A stretch of 62,500 bases of DNA, taken from Chrysomallon squamiferum (Eukaryota; Mollusca; Gastropoda; Neomphalida; Peltospiridae). The notes under the pieces are model-generated. The model saw only the letters and a list, made by a program, of their open reading frames with translations. It did no database searches and had not been told where the DNA came from. Positions 1 to 26,163 of the stretch are shown one piece after another (position 1 is the stretch's first letter; the number at the start of each line of letters is the position of its first letter). The stretch lies in assembly GCA_012295275.1 (NCBI GenBank), contig CM022674.1, positions 5,158,936 through 5,221,435 of the forward strand. The letters are read 5' to 3'. The translations under genes and the position numbers were made by a program.

Positions 1-1835
1 AAAAAAAATAATAATAATAATAATAATAATAAAAGAAAGATAAAAAAAAAATATATATATATATAAATATATAAACTTGGTATCTCTTAACAGGTAGAAA
101 CTTGTTAGCCTAATCCCATTTTTTAGTTATCAAATATATTTGTGTGTGTATGTGTGTATATGTATGATTTCAAAGAAATTATGTTAAGTATAGTAGTCTT
201 TAAATCATAAATCTTTTTTAATTATATCACTTTATTTTCCTCGTCATTAAAAAAAAAAAAAAAAAAAAATGTTGAGGTTTTATTTTTTGTTTAAACATTT
301 AACATACTGTCCTGTGTATGAACTGGTAACTGATGCCAGTATCTGTATTAAAAAACTAATATGACACCAGGTTAGTTCACACTCATTCATCCTTTTTATA
401 ATAATGTATGACCAACATTAAAAACTGCAATAATTCAAATACTTCTTTATCGTTTTTATTTTATCTGTTTTAAAACTAATCATTTCTCGATATCTTTTTA
501 TCATTATCCTGCCGTTTTTATTTTTATTATTATTTTTTTTCTTCTTTTTTTTTCTCATGAAATATAAAGAAAGATATACTGTTTTTGCATTGGATTTTTG
601 AAACCATATTTTATTATTATTTTTTGTTGTTTTCTTTTTTTTTTTTTTTTGTTGTTGTTGTTGTTATTGTTCTTTGACAGCATGTCAAAACTGGGCTAAG
701 ATTTCGTATTATTTTCCTTTCACATGAAAGGTACATATTAATGCATTTGTACTTGAATCAATGAAAGTTCACAATAAATTTAAAGACTGAAAAGCAGAGA
801 GAGAGAAAAAAAAAAAAAAATGCATTTAAAAAAAAACCCCCAAAACAGTATATATTCATTTGAAAATAATTTCAATATATATATATATAATTTTTAAACA
901 GGTACCAGTGATGCAAAACAGAGTGTGTTGTGTGAATGTAAAATATTAAGCAATAAAATGCTAATTGTTATTTTTAATTAACTCCATTACATCACAGGGT
1001 TAGATAACTCTAACTACTATTTTCCTTATCACTCTAATCTTTTACCATCTGTGCAGTTTTAAACAAATAGCATTCATAAAGTGACAATTAACTTTTCTTT
1101 ATATCTATCTTTTTCTTTCATTTTTCTTTTAGTTATTATTAACTTCTTTTGTTCAAACAGAATGTTTTGGTTTTATTCTATTTATTATTATTTCTTTCCC
1201 TTTTTTTTCAGATATATTTTAAGGTAACCATTTTTTTTATTTTTCTTTTTTTTTTTTTTTTTTTTTTTTTTCAATACTGTTTTATATATATATTGTATTA
1301 GGTCTCACTTACCTAAATGACAAAGAGAGTTAATGTACTTTTCATTTTTATTTTTTTTTATTTTTTTTTTATCATTTTATATCCAAATGATGATAATAAT
1401 AAAAAATATGAAACTGTAATCACAGAAAAAAAAAAAAAGATCATCTGCTTTGAAACTATTTACAAAAAAAAAAAAAAAAAAAAATTAAAGAAGGAAAAAG
1501 CAACACATAAATAAATAAAAATAAATAAATAATAATAATAAAAATTAAAATTAAAAAATAATAATAAAATAAAAAAAGAACAAGAAGAAAAAGCAATAAA
1601 ATGTACCAGAACAAATGACTGGAGTACACTGTAAAGGAAGATAACTCTAGTGTCACCAGCACTATCTCAACACATTACTTCCAGTGGTAAAAACTGAAGT
1701 GCACAGCCACCAACAGCAATGTTTGAATCACTGTTTGTTACAATGTATCAGCAACATTAAACTGTGCTCATAAATAATAGCATACTCTCTCCTCTCTCCA
1801 TGTTTGTATTCACATACATACATATGCATGTTTGT

Positions 1836-1930
1836 ACACACACACACACACACACACACGTATATAGATATATATAAATGTACATACATACATATATACA
1901 CTTATACATACACACACATATATATATATG

Positions 1931-2008
<78 letters not shown>

Positions 2009-2040
2009 TATACATATATATATATATATACACACAGACA
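1836..2040. repeat. Compound CA/AT microsatellite
   Basis: A CA dinucleotide run is followed by CATA-type repeats and then an almost pure AT run of roughly 60 bases, ending in CATA and CACA units. Such alternating purine-pyrimidine DNA can form cruciform or left-handed structures. It overlaps no gene. Confidence 0.9.
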
Positions 2041-2989
2041 CACATATATAATTATACATAATTTTCACACAATTATAAACTCAAAAACAGTCCCACAGTG
2101 TAAATACTGAAAGCTTCAAATAATACTCCAACAATTTCAACATTAGTTATCTCAGAAATGCAGTTCCATGGGTTAGACCAAAACAGTTCTAAGTCCTTCA
2201 AATCAGACTTACATCGACATCATAAACAATTTTCTACAGTTTAAACCAGGCAAGGGCAACCAACCTTCCTTGAGAAGCAGTCCATTTCAGGAGTGGCTAA
2301 TAATGACAGAGGTCATGCCACTAAAGAAAACAATAAAAATAAACAACATTTTATTTTGTTGTTAAAAAAAAAAGTCTTGCCTCAGTTTGTGTCTGACTGG
2401 GTTTAAGTTACGTTCATTCTAAGCACTACGAATAAAGCTTGTTAATTCGTACACAGACTTTATTTTGAAGACAACATAAACGTGTTTTATACTCTTCATG
2501 ATTTATTATGCCAACACACATATTTATTCTTTTAAGATTCTTTTACAAAATATAGCTAATGTTATTTTATTATAACTTTTTTTTTTTTCACACAAGATGT
2601 CCAATACAATTGTGGTTTGATTAGCTACACTGAAAACAGATTTAAAAAATAATAATTATAATATTGTTCAGGTAACCTGTGATGGATTTTACCTTTGTTA
2701 TTTAAAAACAAAAAATTATTAAAAAGAAGAAGAAGAAGAAGAATTAAGAATACATACAAAATATTTATAAATTTCTTATATCTAAATTTGGTGGTAAGAA
2801 CAGTCAAAATACATGCATACACTTCCTAAACTTTTATTAAAGTCTACATACTCAACTATTCCAAATGATATTTATTTTCATTTTTATTTTGTTTCTTCTT
2901 TTAAACTGTGAATATGATGTGAACTTTCACAAGAAATGCATTTTGTATATGCTTACAAGAGATAATTTTATTTCTTCCTGAAATCCAAT

Positions 2990-3138
2990 CTTTACTAAGA
3001 ATAAATTCTGATGGTTCTACAAATCTGTTACAATCCACTGTGATTAACCATACAAGGATCAGTGTTTCCTAATAATAAATTCTGATGTAAAAAAAGAGTT
3101 ATACCCTTAGTGAGTAAGCTGTTACTTTATTGGCTTTT

Positions 3139-3176
<38 letters not shown>

Positions 3177-3340
3177 TAAGATTGGCTTTCTCTAATAATA
3201 AATTCTGATGCCATAACAAATCAGTCACAATTCCTAGCTGTCACTTTACTTTAATAAAACATTCGACATCACTTATGGTGGCCATCATTTTCCTTTATTA
3301 AAGGTGATCAGCCTTTCCTAACAATAAATTCTGACTATAT
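2990..3340. repeat. Four dispersed copies of AATAAATTCTGATG-like motif
   Basis: The motif (T/A)A(A/T)(C/G)AATAAATTCTGA(T/C) occurs near 2998, 3070, 3195 and 3322 with unequal spacing. Each copy follows a TTTCCTAA- or ACTAAG-like context. It looks like a decayed tandem array with units of about 70-130 bases. No function is evident. Confidence 0.55.
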
Positions 3341-4219
3341 TATTATCGTATGCAGACACTGTCTTCCAAATACTCTATACTTTTAACACACACCACCACA
3401 CTGTTAATTTTTTCACCGACTGCATTGTAACTGATGTATCATTAATTACAATAATAAACCAATCAAAACAGTTTAAGAATTCATCATTTAAAACATGATA
3501 GAAACGCAATAATTTCTAACACAACAAAAATAATAATAATAAAAAAAATAGAAATGAAGTGATGTAATCTGACTGGAACATGTATGCAACAAACTGGCAT
3601 ATTTTGAGAGGTTCAGACAAAGTTTGATAAATACATTCTGGTTACACAAGCAGGGTCCACATAATATGTCTTCTGTCCATTCCATATTAAAAAATGATGC
3701 AGATCAATAAATTATGTATATCAATCTTTCTCTTTGACTGATTACAAGAATATTCTTAATGTATAACTACACTAAATATATGTCATATTCACTGTGGTTT
3801 TTGTTTGTAATTAAATCAGCACTATAAAATATTAATTTGTTTTCTCATTAAATATTTGAAATGCAAAGACAGCATCTTTTATTCTTTATATAAACTGAAA
3901 AGTACTCATTATCCTGAATGATTTATTTTCTAGCTAATTAATAATGAAAAAATATATATTTTTTTAATGAATATATATATATATATTTTATTCATATTTT
4001 TTTTTTTTTTTAATTTACAATGTTATTCAATTCACTTTTCAATAATTTTTCTAACCAATTAAATAGTTTTAATATTAATATATTTATGTAACTTAATTTT
4101 TAAAACATTCCATTAATGAATAAACTGATTTTAAAAGCAACTATTAACCTAGTTTTTTTCTGATTTCTGGCTGTGTGAAATATGAACTTTTAATGTAATA
4201 TAGATCTGAAGAAAAAAAA

Positions 4220-4255
<36 letters not shown>

Positions 4256-5857
4256 AATACACTCATACAAACAAATATATACAATAATAAAAATGAATTT
4301 GGCAAGTGGAACAGAAAAGAAAAAAATTAAAAATTCTGTTTAGCTAATTATATTTGTGAGATGACTTTCTAAACCAACAGATAAATAAAAATTTAAAAAA
4401 AAACAAAAAAAGAAAGAAAGAAAGAAAAAACAAAATACAAAGCAAATAATAAAAATAAATAAAAAAGAAAAAAATCAGTGTTTGAGAGAATATAAAATAG
4501 TCTATATAAAATAGGGTCATTACATTAATAGCATGAATTCTGTGTATTTGTGTTTGTTTCTATATATATTTTAGTTTTATTATTCTATTCTACCGTTAAA
4601 CATTTTAGAAACTTATTCCATTAGAAAGTAACTTCTTTGCTAATATATTTAAATATTATATATATAGGTAGATAGATAGACAGCTATATCTCTCTTATAT
4701 ATAAACAGACAGACAGACACACACACACACACACACACACACACTGAGATATAGGTAGACAGATAAATAGATGAACTTTTAACAAAATTATTTATGTTAC
4801 ATCATTACTACATTACTACAAATGAAAGTCAAAAAATCTATATATACTCTTTAGACTTATCTACCCCTATTTCATACTCAAAAACGTCACCATAGCAACA
4901 TCCAAGATCACAATGACATAAAAGTATTGTGAGGTTTGGCCACATACATCAACCAGCCATTATATTGACTGTCTGATTTTGTGCTAAAATTAAAAACACT
5001 GTAGCTAAACAGATTAATAATTTATGATTATTTAAACAGACCACCTCAATTACTGGTTTACCTGTATAATACAGCTACTTGTTTTAACCAACAACTTTTT
5101 AAAAATATTCTTAAATGTATTATTAATAAAAAAAAATTAACAGACAAAGATATTTATGAACAGATGTTTGTAAGCTTTTATAAACCGATTTTATAACAGT
5201 GATTTTGTAACAGCAGTAGCAGTATCAAACAAACATCTATAATCATTTTATGTAAAAGCAAAATTTATTTGTACAGGTAGAGAGAGACAGGAAAAAAGAT
5301 TACATATCCTGATTCATGTATTACTTGGGGTATACAGTTATCTCGTATAAAAAAAAAAAAATAATAATAATTAAAAATAAAAATAAAAATAAAAAAAGTT
5401 CCTGTAAAAACATTATATGAGGAGTATTCTTGTAATCAGAAAAAAATAAAAATAAAAAAAAAATCAAACCTTTCACAAAATAAATGTAATAATGTTATAA
5501 AACAGTCAGGTGATAAAAAAATGTTTTATTGACGATTTGTTTGTTATTCAGTCAAAAACAAAAAACTGTTTCCTTTTCACAGTGCACTTTGTTTTTTTGT
5601 TTTGTTTTGTTTTGTTTACACAGCTAAAATGTGAAAACTACTTGGTCGGAGAAAAGTGGGTAAAAAAAAATAATAATTATTTTATTATTTTTTTTTTTTT
5701 GATCATTTTGAAACTTTTTGTCATGATCGAATTCCACTGATAAATGGTGCATTTTCATCAGTCAAAACATGTTCTGAAAAGGAAAAAATAAAATAAAAAT
5801 AAGGATAAGATGAAAATATAATAAGAAAAATAAAGAAGAAAAAAAAATGTATAAAAG

Positions 5858-5976
5858 TAAATAAAATAAAATAAAATAAAATAAAATAAAATAAAAGTAA
5901 ATAAAATAAAAGTAAATTAAAAATAAAAAAAATAAAATAAAATAAAATAAAATAAAATAAAATAAAATAAAATAAA
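5858..5976. repeat. AAAAT pentanucleotide microsatellite
   Basis: The stretch is made almost wholly of AAAAT units with AAAAGTA interruptions. It is intergenic, a few hundred bases past the DNAJC11 stop codon. Confidence 0.9.
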
Positions 5977-6120
5977 TAAATCAATTATTATGTTAAATAT
6001 AACTTTTTAGAGCAAAGGAAAGTCATAATAAAGTTAGTAGTGATGTTGATGACAGTAGTATTAAGTAGTAAAGTAAAAAAAAAAAAAAAAAAAAAAATAC
6101 ACTCTTATTCAGAATTATAT

Positions 6121-6151
<31 letters not shown>

Positions 6152-6453
6152 TAAATAAAAAATAAAGAAAAAAACCATCAACATTAATACAGCTAAATAC
6201 AAAAGTATTTATTAATTCATTGATTAATTTATTTACGGCAAGTTAAAAAAAAAAAAAAAAACCCAACTTTTCTTTTAATTTAATCTTTTAATGAAAACAG
6301 GAACTGTAGAACACACAAAAAAATCATTTATTATTATTATTTCTTATTTTACTTTTCCAGTTAATAATATCCAAACAGCGTTTAAATTAAACATTTGTCG
6401 ATATCCAAACACCATTTAAATTAATCCTTTGCCAATACAGTTTTGAATACAGT

Positions 6454-6459
6454 TTTATT
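6454..6459 (-). terminator. Candidate polyadenylation signal of DNAJC11
   Basis: TTTATT on the plus strand reads AATAAA on the minus strand, about 31 bases after the DNAJC11 TGA. AATAAA is frequent by chance in DNA this AT-rich, and the implied 3' UTR would be very short, so a more distal site is equally possible. Confidence 0.3.
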
Positions 6460-6489
6460 TGTGACATCAAGTCTTTCATAACAATAAAG

Positions 6490-18269
<11,780 letters not shown>

Positions 18270-20792
18270 TTTCAATATTTCGTTTTACTTTCCTCTTTTT
18301 TATCTAGCACCGGTCAAATGTAAGGTAGGAGAAAATCTTCAAAGCGCGATAGATTTCTTAAACAGTTATTCATAGGATCATTAAAGACATTATGCCATGA
18401 AATACTAATTATTTTACAACCCAGAGTGCTGCTGTTCGCGGTTTCAGTCTTCATATGAAATCAAAGCATAACTTATTTTTTAAAGATTCGTTAATTTTGT
18501 CAACAACAAAAAGAACTCTCTTCCAGAGACATCCGACCAATTATTTTTTGTCGTGCTGTAACGAAAAAAAATGTACTGCAGTATTATTTATTATAAATTG
18601 AAGAGGCGACGGAAAATTTCATGATAAACTATACACTTGTAAAATAATTCTTCCTGTACCTCGATATATATATATATCAAAATCAGAAGTTAATAATAAT
18701 CATCCTTATAATGTTCATTTTATGGTTAAGCACAGAAAAAATTTCTCATTCTAGAACTTTACCATTTAGCTTGAAACAATATAAATCTCAAATTAAATAT
18801 CGGAATAATTTACAATATTTTATATTTAAATTAAAAGTGGAATGTTTTTAAAACTTGTGCATCATTTTTTTTTTTTTCTAATACGCATACGTCATTTAAT
18901 CATTTATGTTTTATAAATCGATGTAGTTTCAATACAGCTCATGAATAGTGGTATGAGATACAAGATAATTTGTTTTCTTTTTTCCGTCGCTTTTATTTCC
19001 GGTTACGCATGCGCGTCAATCCATTTTCTGGCTGACGGAATTATAAGGCAGAAGCGGTGGAAATGTGGGTTTATTTACTAATAGATTTTTTATTTCACTG
19101 AATTTAAAGTTGCATTTATATTCATCTTCTTTAGGAAATTTAAAGTTATTGCAATAGCTATATGCCAGCGTAATCCATGCTATGGTTTATTTGCATTTTA
19201 TAAAACAAGTGTCGACTGAATCTGACTCGGAGACTGTAATTGTAAAATTTTCACTAGGCAGTTGGCATTGCATTTTCTAGAAGCACAGTACTTAACACTA
19301 ATTAAGAAACTGCACAGCTAAGGTAACACATATATAAGATTATAAATATATAACATGCTAATATTGGATATTGTACTAAGTCATATAATTAACGTTCACA
19401 ATTAAATTCAGTCCTAATAATTCTCTTCTTCAATAATCAACACAACACTTGCCATGTGAAAATCCAGAAGACAGGAAAGATCGAGGGATATTACTTCTTT
19501 TCTTAATTTAATTTTTTTAAATTATTATTATCCAGCCATAGGTACTTAAGATTTATTATGAGATATTTTGTTTTTGAAATCATTCTATGAGTATGAATAA
19601 TAAATTTAGTCAAATATTTAGTAATTGAGATAAATTATTTTTTATTTAAAAGGGTGACATAAAACTCTGACCCTGTAACTTTTTGCACTATATAAACATA
19701 AACGTCGACATTACTATATATATATATTGGCTATAGAAGATCAAAATAAAATATAACATGGTTAAAACTAAAAGTGTGTGTTTATATATGTAAATATATA
19801 TACATACTGGCATGACATTGATTCTCGGCAATTCATTTCAGCATGACAGGACAATAATATTCAGAAGAAAGCAATTGCTGACAATATTTTGATATTATGT
19901 ATATGTTATATCTGTAGATTATTACTATTAGTATACCAAATGCATCCTATATTAAATTATTTTATAAAATGAATCAGTCAAGCATCAGTTTAATATATTA
20001 AAGATAATCTTAACAGTTTTAAACTGATAGTAGAGTGTAGTAAATACAATATGTTAATTATTTATAAATATAGTTACAAGGAATTGGTTGATGAATATTA
20101 CATTTTATTGTAGTTAAAATGTTATACTAATATTCATGAATATTTCTTATAATTATTTCAGATGTAGTATTGATGTACTGTATAAAATATTGAAATCTGA
20201 CACTAATGATTTCTGTTTTACTAGGTGTATGTGTATATAGGAGTTTATCAATCTTGGCACAGGTCAATCTGGTCCAGGCAAAATCATCCAAAATTCAATT
20301 TCTCAGTGGGCGAAAGTGCCATACATTTATGTGCAGCAAAGATGCTGTTTAAAATGATTATATCAAAAATATATCAGAGTATAAATTATTATCATTGTTT
20401 TCATCACAAATCAAAAAAAAAAATATCTGTTTTCTTTATTACAAACTAATGTATATAACAGTTAGATTTGTTTTGGGATTTTTATGATAAATTGTGGTGC
20501 AGTCTTTCTTTTTTTTCCTATTTTAAAAAAACTTACACAAATGTAGGGCAATTTTTCCCCAGCAAAAATTGAATTTAGGACAACTTCCTACACACATGCA
20601 CTGCATAGATATATAGTGACTTTTAAGATCTGCAGCGCAGATGTAAAGATTTGGTTTAAATTAACAAATTAAACAAAAGTTAATATTTGACCATTTTAGA
20701 ATTATTATTATTTTAAAATATTATTATTATTATTATTATTATTATAATTATTGTTATTGTTATTGTTAATAAATTCACATTTGTTCCCCCAG
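18270..20792. promoter_or_regulatory. Shared upstream region of divergent DNAJC11 and CAMTA
   Basis: The two genes point away from each other across about 2.5 kb, and promoters for both are expected here. The richest block is near 18980-19070 (CpG-containing, with ETS- and NRF1-like motifs). The rest is AT-rich. Upstream non-coding exons of CAMTA may lie here but cannot be placed with confidence. No coding exon is supported. Confidence 0.6.
18997..19015. promoter_or_regulatory. ETS-like plus NRF1-like motif pair
   Basis: TTTCCGG (ETS core, CCGGAA on the other strand) is followed at 19006-19015 by CGCATGCGCG, an almost palindromic match to the NRF1 consensus. This pairing is typical of TATA-less housekeeping and mitochondrial-gene promoters and stands out in CpG-poor DNA. 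It lies about 740 bases from the DNAJC11 start codon. Which gene it drives, or both, is inference. Confidence 0.5.
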
Positions 20793-20846
20793 ATTGATAT
20801 GTAAGAAATTGTTATATCTCCCCTGGGGCAGGCTGACCCTCTTACA
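20793..20846 (+). other. 5' UTR part of first recognised CAMTA exon
   Basis: A pyrimidine-rich acceptor (TTGTTCCCCCAG) precedes this segment, which contains stop codons and joins directly to the ATG at 20847. At least one non-coding exon must therefore lie upstream, if the acceptor is used. Confidence 0.55.
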
Positions 20847-23800
20847 ATGGAAGGGTCGTCCACAGAAACTCCAGGCAGTATAACAGGTAATTAATCATTA
20901 TCATTCTGTGTAATTTAAAAATCAGTATCTGTATTATTACCAGTGTTATGAGCATATTTAGGATATCTGTAATGAGGGCTAGTACTGCTTGCTGGGCAGG
21001 TAATCTGAAATTACAAATTTGCTGTGTATGCTATGTGCTGAAAGAAGTTTGTTTTTCATTTATTTATTTATTAATTTCATTTATTTTATAATTTTTAATT
21101 ATATAGATAATATATAAAAAAATATATATTATGTCTATGTTAAATGTAATATGTTGTGATGTTTTGTTTACATGTGCTTTTAATTTTATTTGTTTATATA
21201 TTTTTTTTTTTTTATTAAGCATTAATACACTTTTAGTGATAATATTTAACAGAACATGTTTAATGTACATTTTATGTGTATACTAAAGATAATACATATA
21301 TATATATATATTTTTTATTTCCATTTTTCTGTTTTTAACTTTATTTATTTATTGGTTTGTTTTATTTAGTTATAATTTTTTTTTTTTATTATACACATTT
21401 ATATATTAAACATTAGTAATCTTTTTGTGATAATATGTAAAAAAAAAAATAATGTATATTTTATCATTAGTGTGTATACTAAATATATTAAATTTTGTTT
21501 TTTGTTTTTAATATGCGTTTAATTTTAATTGTTTATTTATTATTTTATTTATTTATAATTTTTTATTGTTTTTTTTGTTTTGTTATTTTTTTTGTTAAAA
21601 TTTTTGTGTGATAACATGTAACAAAATATATATTATGTGTAAACTAAATGTAATCTATTCTGACAGAAAACTTGAGGGACACACTACCACCTCAGCTGGC
21701 TAACATTCTGCCATGCTCACAAATGCCACTTTCCAGAGAGAGGTGGAACACGAATGAGGTTAGTATTTTAAAACTACATTTCTTTCTTTTTATTTATTTT
21801 TAAATTTGGTATCTTTCTCCCCCCATCAAAAAAAAAAATTAAAAAAAAATTAAATGTGTACATAAAAAAGATCCTTACATAGTGAAAGATACCAAACAAT
21901 TTTTGAGATAATACAAATATTTTATTTTTAAAATAAAACATATTTGTTAAAAACCAAAAATTTATATAATCTCAAAAATTGTTTGGTTTCTTGCACTATT
22001 TAAGGATCTTTTTTGTTTTTAAGCTTAAAATAAAAACAAAAGAGGAAATAACAACAACAACAACAACAACAATAAAGAAATAAAGAAAAAATAGAATAAA
22101 AAAAGAAGAAATAGATACCAGTAAACTGAAAATTTGAAACCACCCCAAAAAACCCCAGATATTAAATGAAGTTAATAAATGTAATATTAAAACAAAATCT
22201 TTAAAAATTATTTTTTCCTTTTTTTTTAATAATACATTTTTTCCAAATGATTGAAATTAAAATTTTAAAACGTTGAGACATCTATCCATTTTGTACTAAA
22301 CTGTTTATTATATAATATTTCTTCAAGTGTCTTCATAAATAAAATAAACTAAAATTAAAAGACATTGGTGTTTTTTTTATGATTGCAGGAAATAGCATCG
22401 ATTCTCATTGCATTTGATGATCATAAAGACTGGCAATGGAGAGAATTAAAAATCAGGTATTTTAATATGTAAAAAAAAAATATAATGTATATTTTATCAT
22501 TAGTGAAACTCGGGGTTAACATTTTGTCCACTAGAAAGAAAACAGTTAATACAAAATCGACTCTGGTTTTTATAAACATATTAGAATTTTGAAATGAATC
22601 TGATTATTAATAACTGAAATGGAGAAGAAATTTACTTTCCATAATGAGTGATTTCTGTTCAAATACATTGTGACTATTTGCTGATCAAAATGTTTGAACC
22701 ATCTGCACGTTATGCATCTGTTATATGACCTAACAATTTAAATATATTTTGTTTATTTCCAAATGACTGGTTTTATTTATTTATTTTTTTAAAAATCGAC
22801 CTTTTGTGTGAATGCTTAATACACTGTATATTCTGTCAAAGAATGGTCTGTATCTATTTATAAGCATCCATGTGTCTATGTTTGTGTGATTGCGTCTGCT
22901 GTTGATAGATGTATAAGTATGAAATATTAGAAAAAAAAATGCAAAATCATTGTGAAACTTGTTATTCTTGGTTACAAGATTTTTAAAATTTTAAAATTTA
23001 TTAACAAAGGTTGAAGTTCTTGTTAAGCCACCAACCGAATTTAACATCTGCATCATTTCATAACTGATGTTCCATCCCAACAAACAAGCTTTATTAACCA
23101 GATTTGTCTATATAAATATCTATATCTATATATAGTTATTAGAAAACTGGAAATACTGTCGATTTATTACATTTAAATGATCTGATAAGCCAGTTATAAT
23201 TCAGCATATTTAATTTTTGAACCAAATCAATGTAGAATTCACAGTTAAATACATGGGTGGGGAGGGGAAATCTAGTTATTCCACTGACTGGCTAAGTGGT
23301 GATTCGGTTTGACTTTCCATTCCAGACCTCCAAGTGGCTCATTGCTTCTGTACAACAGAAAACATGTCCGCTATCGTAAAGACGGCTACTGCTGGAAAAA
23401 AAGACGCGATGGAAAGACAATACGAGAAGATCACATGAAGTTGAAAGTACAGGGAATTGAGGTAAGTAGTGTGTGTGTGGAGGGAGGGAGGGATTGAAAG
23501 AGAGAGAGAGAGAGAGGCAGAGGAGAAAACAAATACATTTAAGAGGGAAAAAGTTTGTAATCAAAACTTTAGAAATCAGGCAAATATAATTATGATACAG
23601 TGCTAAAACAATAAAATGCCACAAAGGAGGAAATTCTAATGTGCTGACATAGAAAGATTTCTTATCATTTTGTTATTTTCATTACATTTCACACTATATG
23701 TATGTGTGAGAGAGATGAATAATGATAAAACTAATGTTTAAAAAAAAAATTATTTACATTTTTACATAACTGTGTTATAAATGTAAGGGTTTTTTTGTTT

Positions 23801-26122
23801 GTCTTTTTCAGTTTATTTATGGCTCCTATGTTCACTCAGCCATTTTACCTACATTTCATCGGCGCTGTTACTGGCTCTTGCAGGTTAGTTGTGTGGCTTT
23901 GAAAAATAATGTTTCAGCTTGTTGAATGCCAGTTTTGTTATTCATGTGCTTTTGATCATGCACTCGTTGAAAAAAGAATACCCACCACAACTCCCTCGCC
24001 CTCCTCAAAAATAAGAACCGTCAACAAAAAGTTTGACCCCAAAATATATATGTAATGAACTTAAATTAATGCTTGTTATAGTTGTCATAGAATTTGATAG
24101 TTTCAGTTAGTTCTAAGGGACAATATTTCTTATAAATACTGATACGTATGGCAAAATTGAATTGAGAGTAGTATTAAATTGAAGATTCTTGAAAAAGTCT
24201 TCAAATTATAAAAATAACAGCAGTTGAGTATAAATTATATAACCAGTTTCAATTAAACCTCTGTGAGTGTATATGAACACACATAAACACATACATATAT
24301 GCATAAATAAATACATGCATACATACATACAGAAATGTTATTTTAAATATTTGTATAGTTTATTAAGATGTATTTCAACTGAGTGTAAATGAATTTGTTT
24401 CTGTGTTGTTTCAGAATCCTGATATAGTTCTTATTCATTACCTGAATGTTCCGTACCTGGACAAAGCTAAACTGACCATCCCAGTATTGTCCACCTGTGA
24501 TATGGAGAAGAAAGAGTGGACAAAAGAGGAACTGATTGACCAGTTACGGCCAATGTGTAAGTGGACACATTATTATTGACGTATTTTACTTGTGTAACAG
24601 CATATAGGTGGATGTAATGATGTTAATAAAATGTTCTGTCTCTAGATGATTTCTGATATGAGACTTCTTATTTCATAAATATTCATTTCACTTGTATGTC
24701 TGTCGCAGTTGATTTAGTATTGCAAGAAATAGTTATTTCTTATTAATGATAGGAATTCAAAGAATACTGTTTCGACTCAGTGGAGCCTAGAGTTATCATT
24801 CTTTTCTTTTTTATTTATATTTTTATGTATTGGTAGAAAAGGTGGCAATTTTTTCATATTACCCATCTTCAAAAGGGTAGTATTGACAAGGTGTCTAAGT
24901 TAAACTTTCATGAATATTTGATTGTGCTAAAAAATGCCATTTGTATTTGTTTGTTGGTGGTAAAAAGTGGTGTTTTTATTTCTTTATTAGCACTGAAATA
25001 TAATGTTCATATGTGGCTAAAAAGTGTTGTTTGCTTGAAAAATTGATGCCCGCGGATGATAATAATTTATAAATGGCATTTGAGGCAATATTGCAGCATT
25101 AAATATTTAGGCAAACAAGGGTGGGTATTTTCTGAATTTCGGGCAAAATGGATCTTGTGGGTGTTTGTATAATATATCAATGTCTACTGTAAATAGAAGT
25201 TAAAAATGATTTTCTGTTGGCAAAGAAAGTAATCTACATAAATATTTGTTTAACTTTTAGATGATTTACTTTTTATTTGTCAGTTATAATGTTCAATGTA
25301 TTAGAAAAAGAAATTTATTTTTGTTGTTCTAGTGTCATCAAGGCCACAAGGAAATCTGCAACTTGATCAAAAGCAGGCAGTAAGTTTAAACTCGTATTTC
25401 TTTTTCCTATCGTGTGTGTATGTGTATATATTAATCTTGTTTAAATTGTAACTGTTTTGAGTGCAGTCTGGTTTATTTGTTTAAGTTTGCAGATACATAT
25501 ATAGCTACACAGATTTACAAAATAGATTATATTATTTATTGATTGTTATTTTATAGAGATTTCGGAGATGTCATTTAAAGTTCTTTTTTTTTTTTAATTG
25601 AACAGATTGAGGAATCAATAGAAGCCATAGTTCGACAGCTGATCAACATTCAGGGAAAACAGAACAAACCCAAAACGACAAAGACAAATGTGATACGCAG
25701 CAAAAATTCCAAGAGTTACAAGTCAGGCGAAGACTCTAATCAAGACTACAATGACAGATGTGTGACCAACTTCGCGTCTGATCAGCTCATGTCAGCACTG
25801 CAGCGCAGCATGCAGCATCACACACCATCTACGCAGACGTCGGTAGATGCCATTTCAGGACAGAGTGGTCTCAGTCTGAACTCTTCGTCATTCCCGCCAT
25901 CGTTGTCGACCACCACCCACGAAATGCAGACCAACACTGCTCTGATACTGAATCTCAGCAACCTCCAGGGCAGCAACGGCCTCATCATCGTCAGTGGTCA
26001 GCAGCATTCATCCTTGTCCATCATCAACACACCTGTGTCCACATCGAACATTGCTTCAACATCTCTCGGCAATCAGCCAGACTCTTGCAGTCAGTCCCTG
26101 CAACAGCAGCAGCAGCAACAGC

Positions 26123-26163
<41 letters not shown>

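Larger units (their letters stand above)
1..6453. other. Non-coding AT-rich flank downstream of DNAJC11
   Basis: I see no supported coding exon here. Open frames in this stretch are low-complexity translations of A/T runs. It contains an AAT run at the left edge, a CA run (1836-1859), a long alternating AT/CA tract (about 1920-2040), many homopolymer A and T runs, an AAAAT array (about 5858-5976), and a loose family of copies of AATAATAAATTCTGATG between 2990 and 3340. Some of the right part could be DNAJC11 3' UTR, because transcription of that gene runs leftward into it. Confidence 0.6.
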
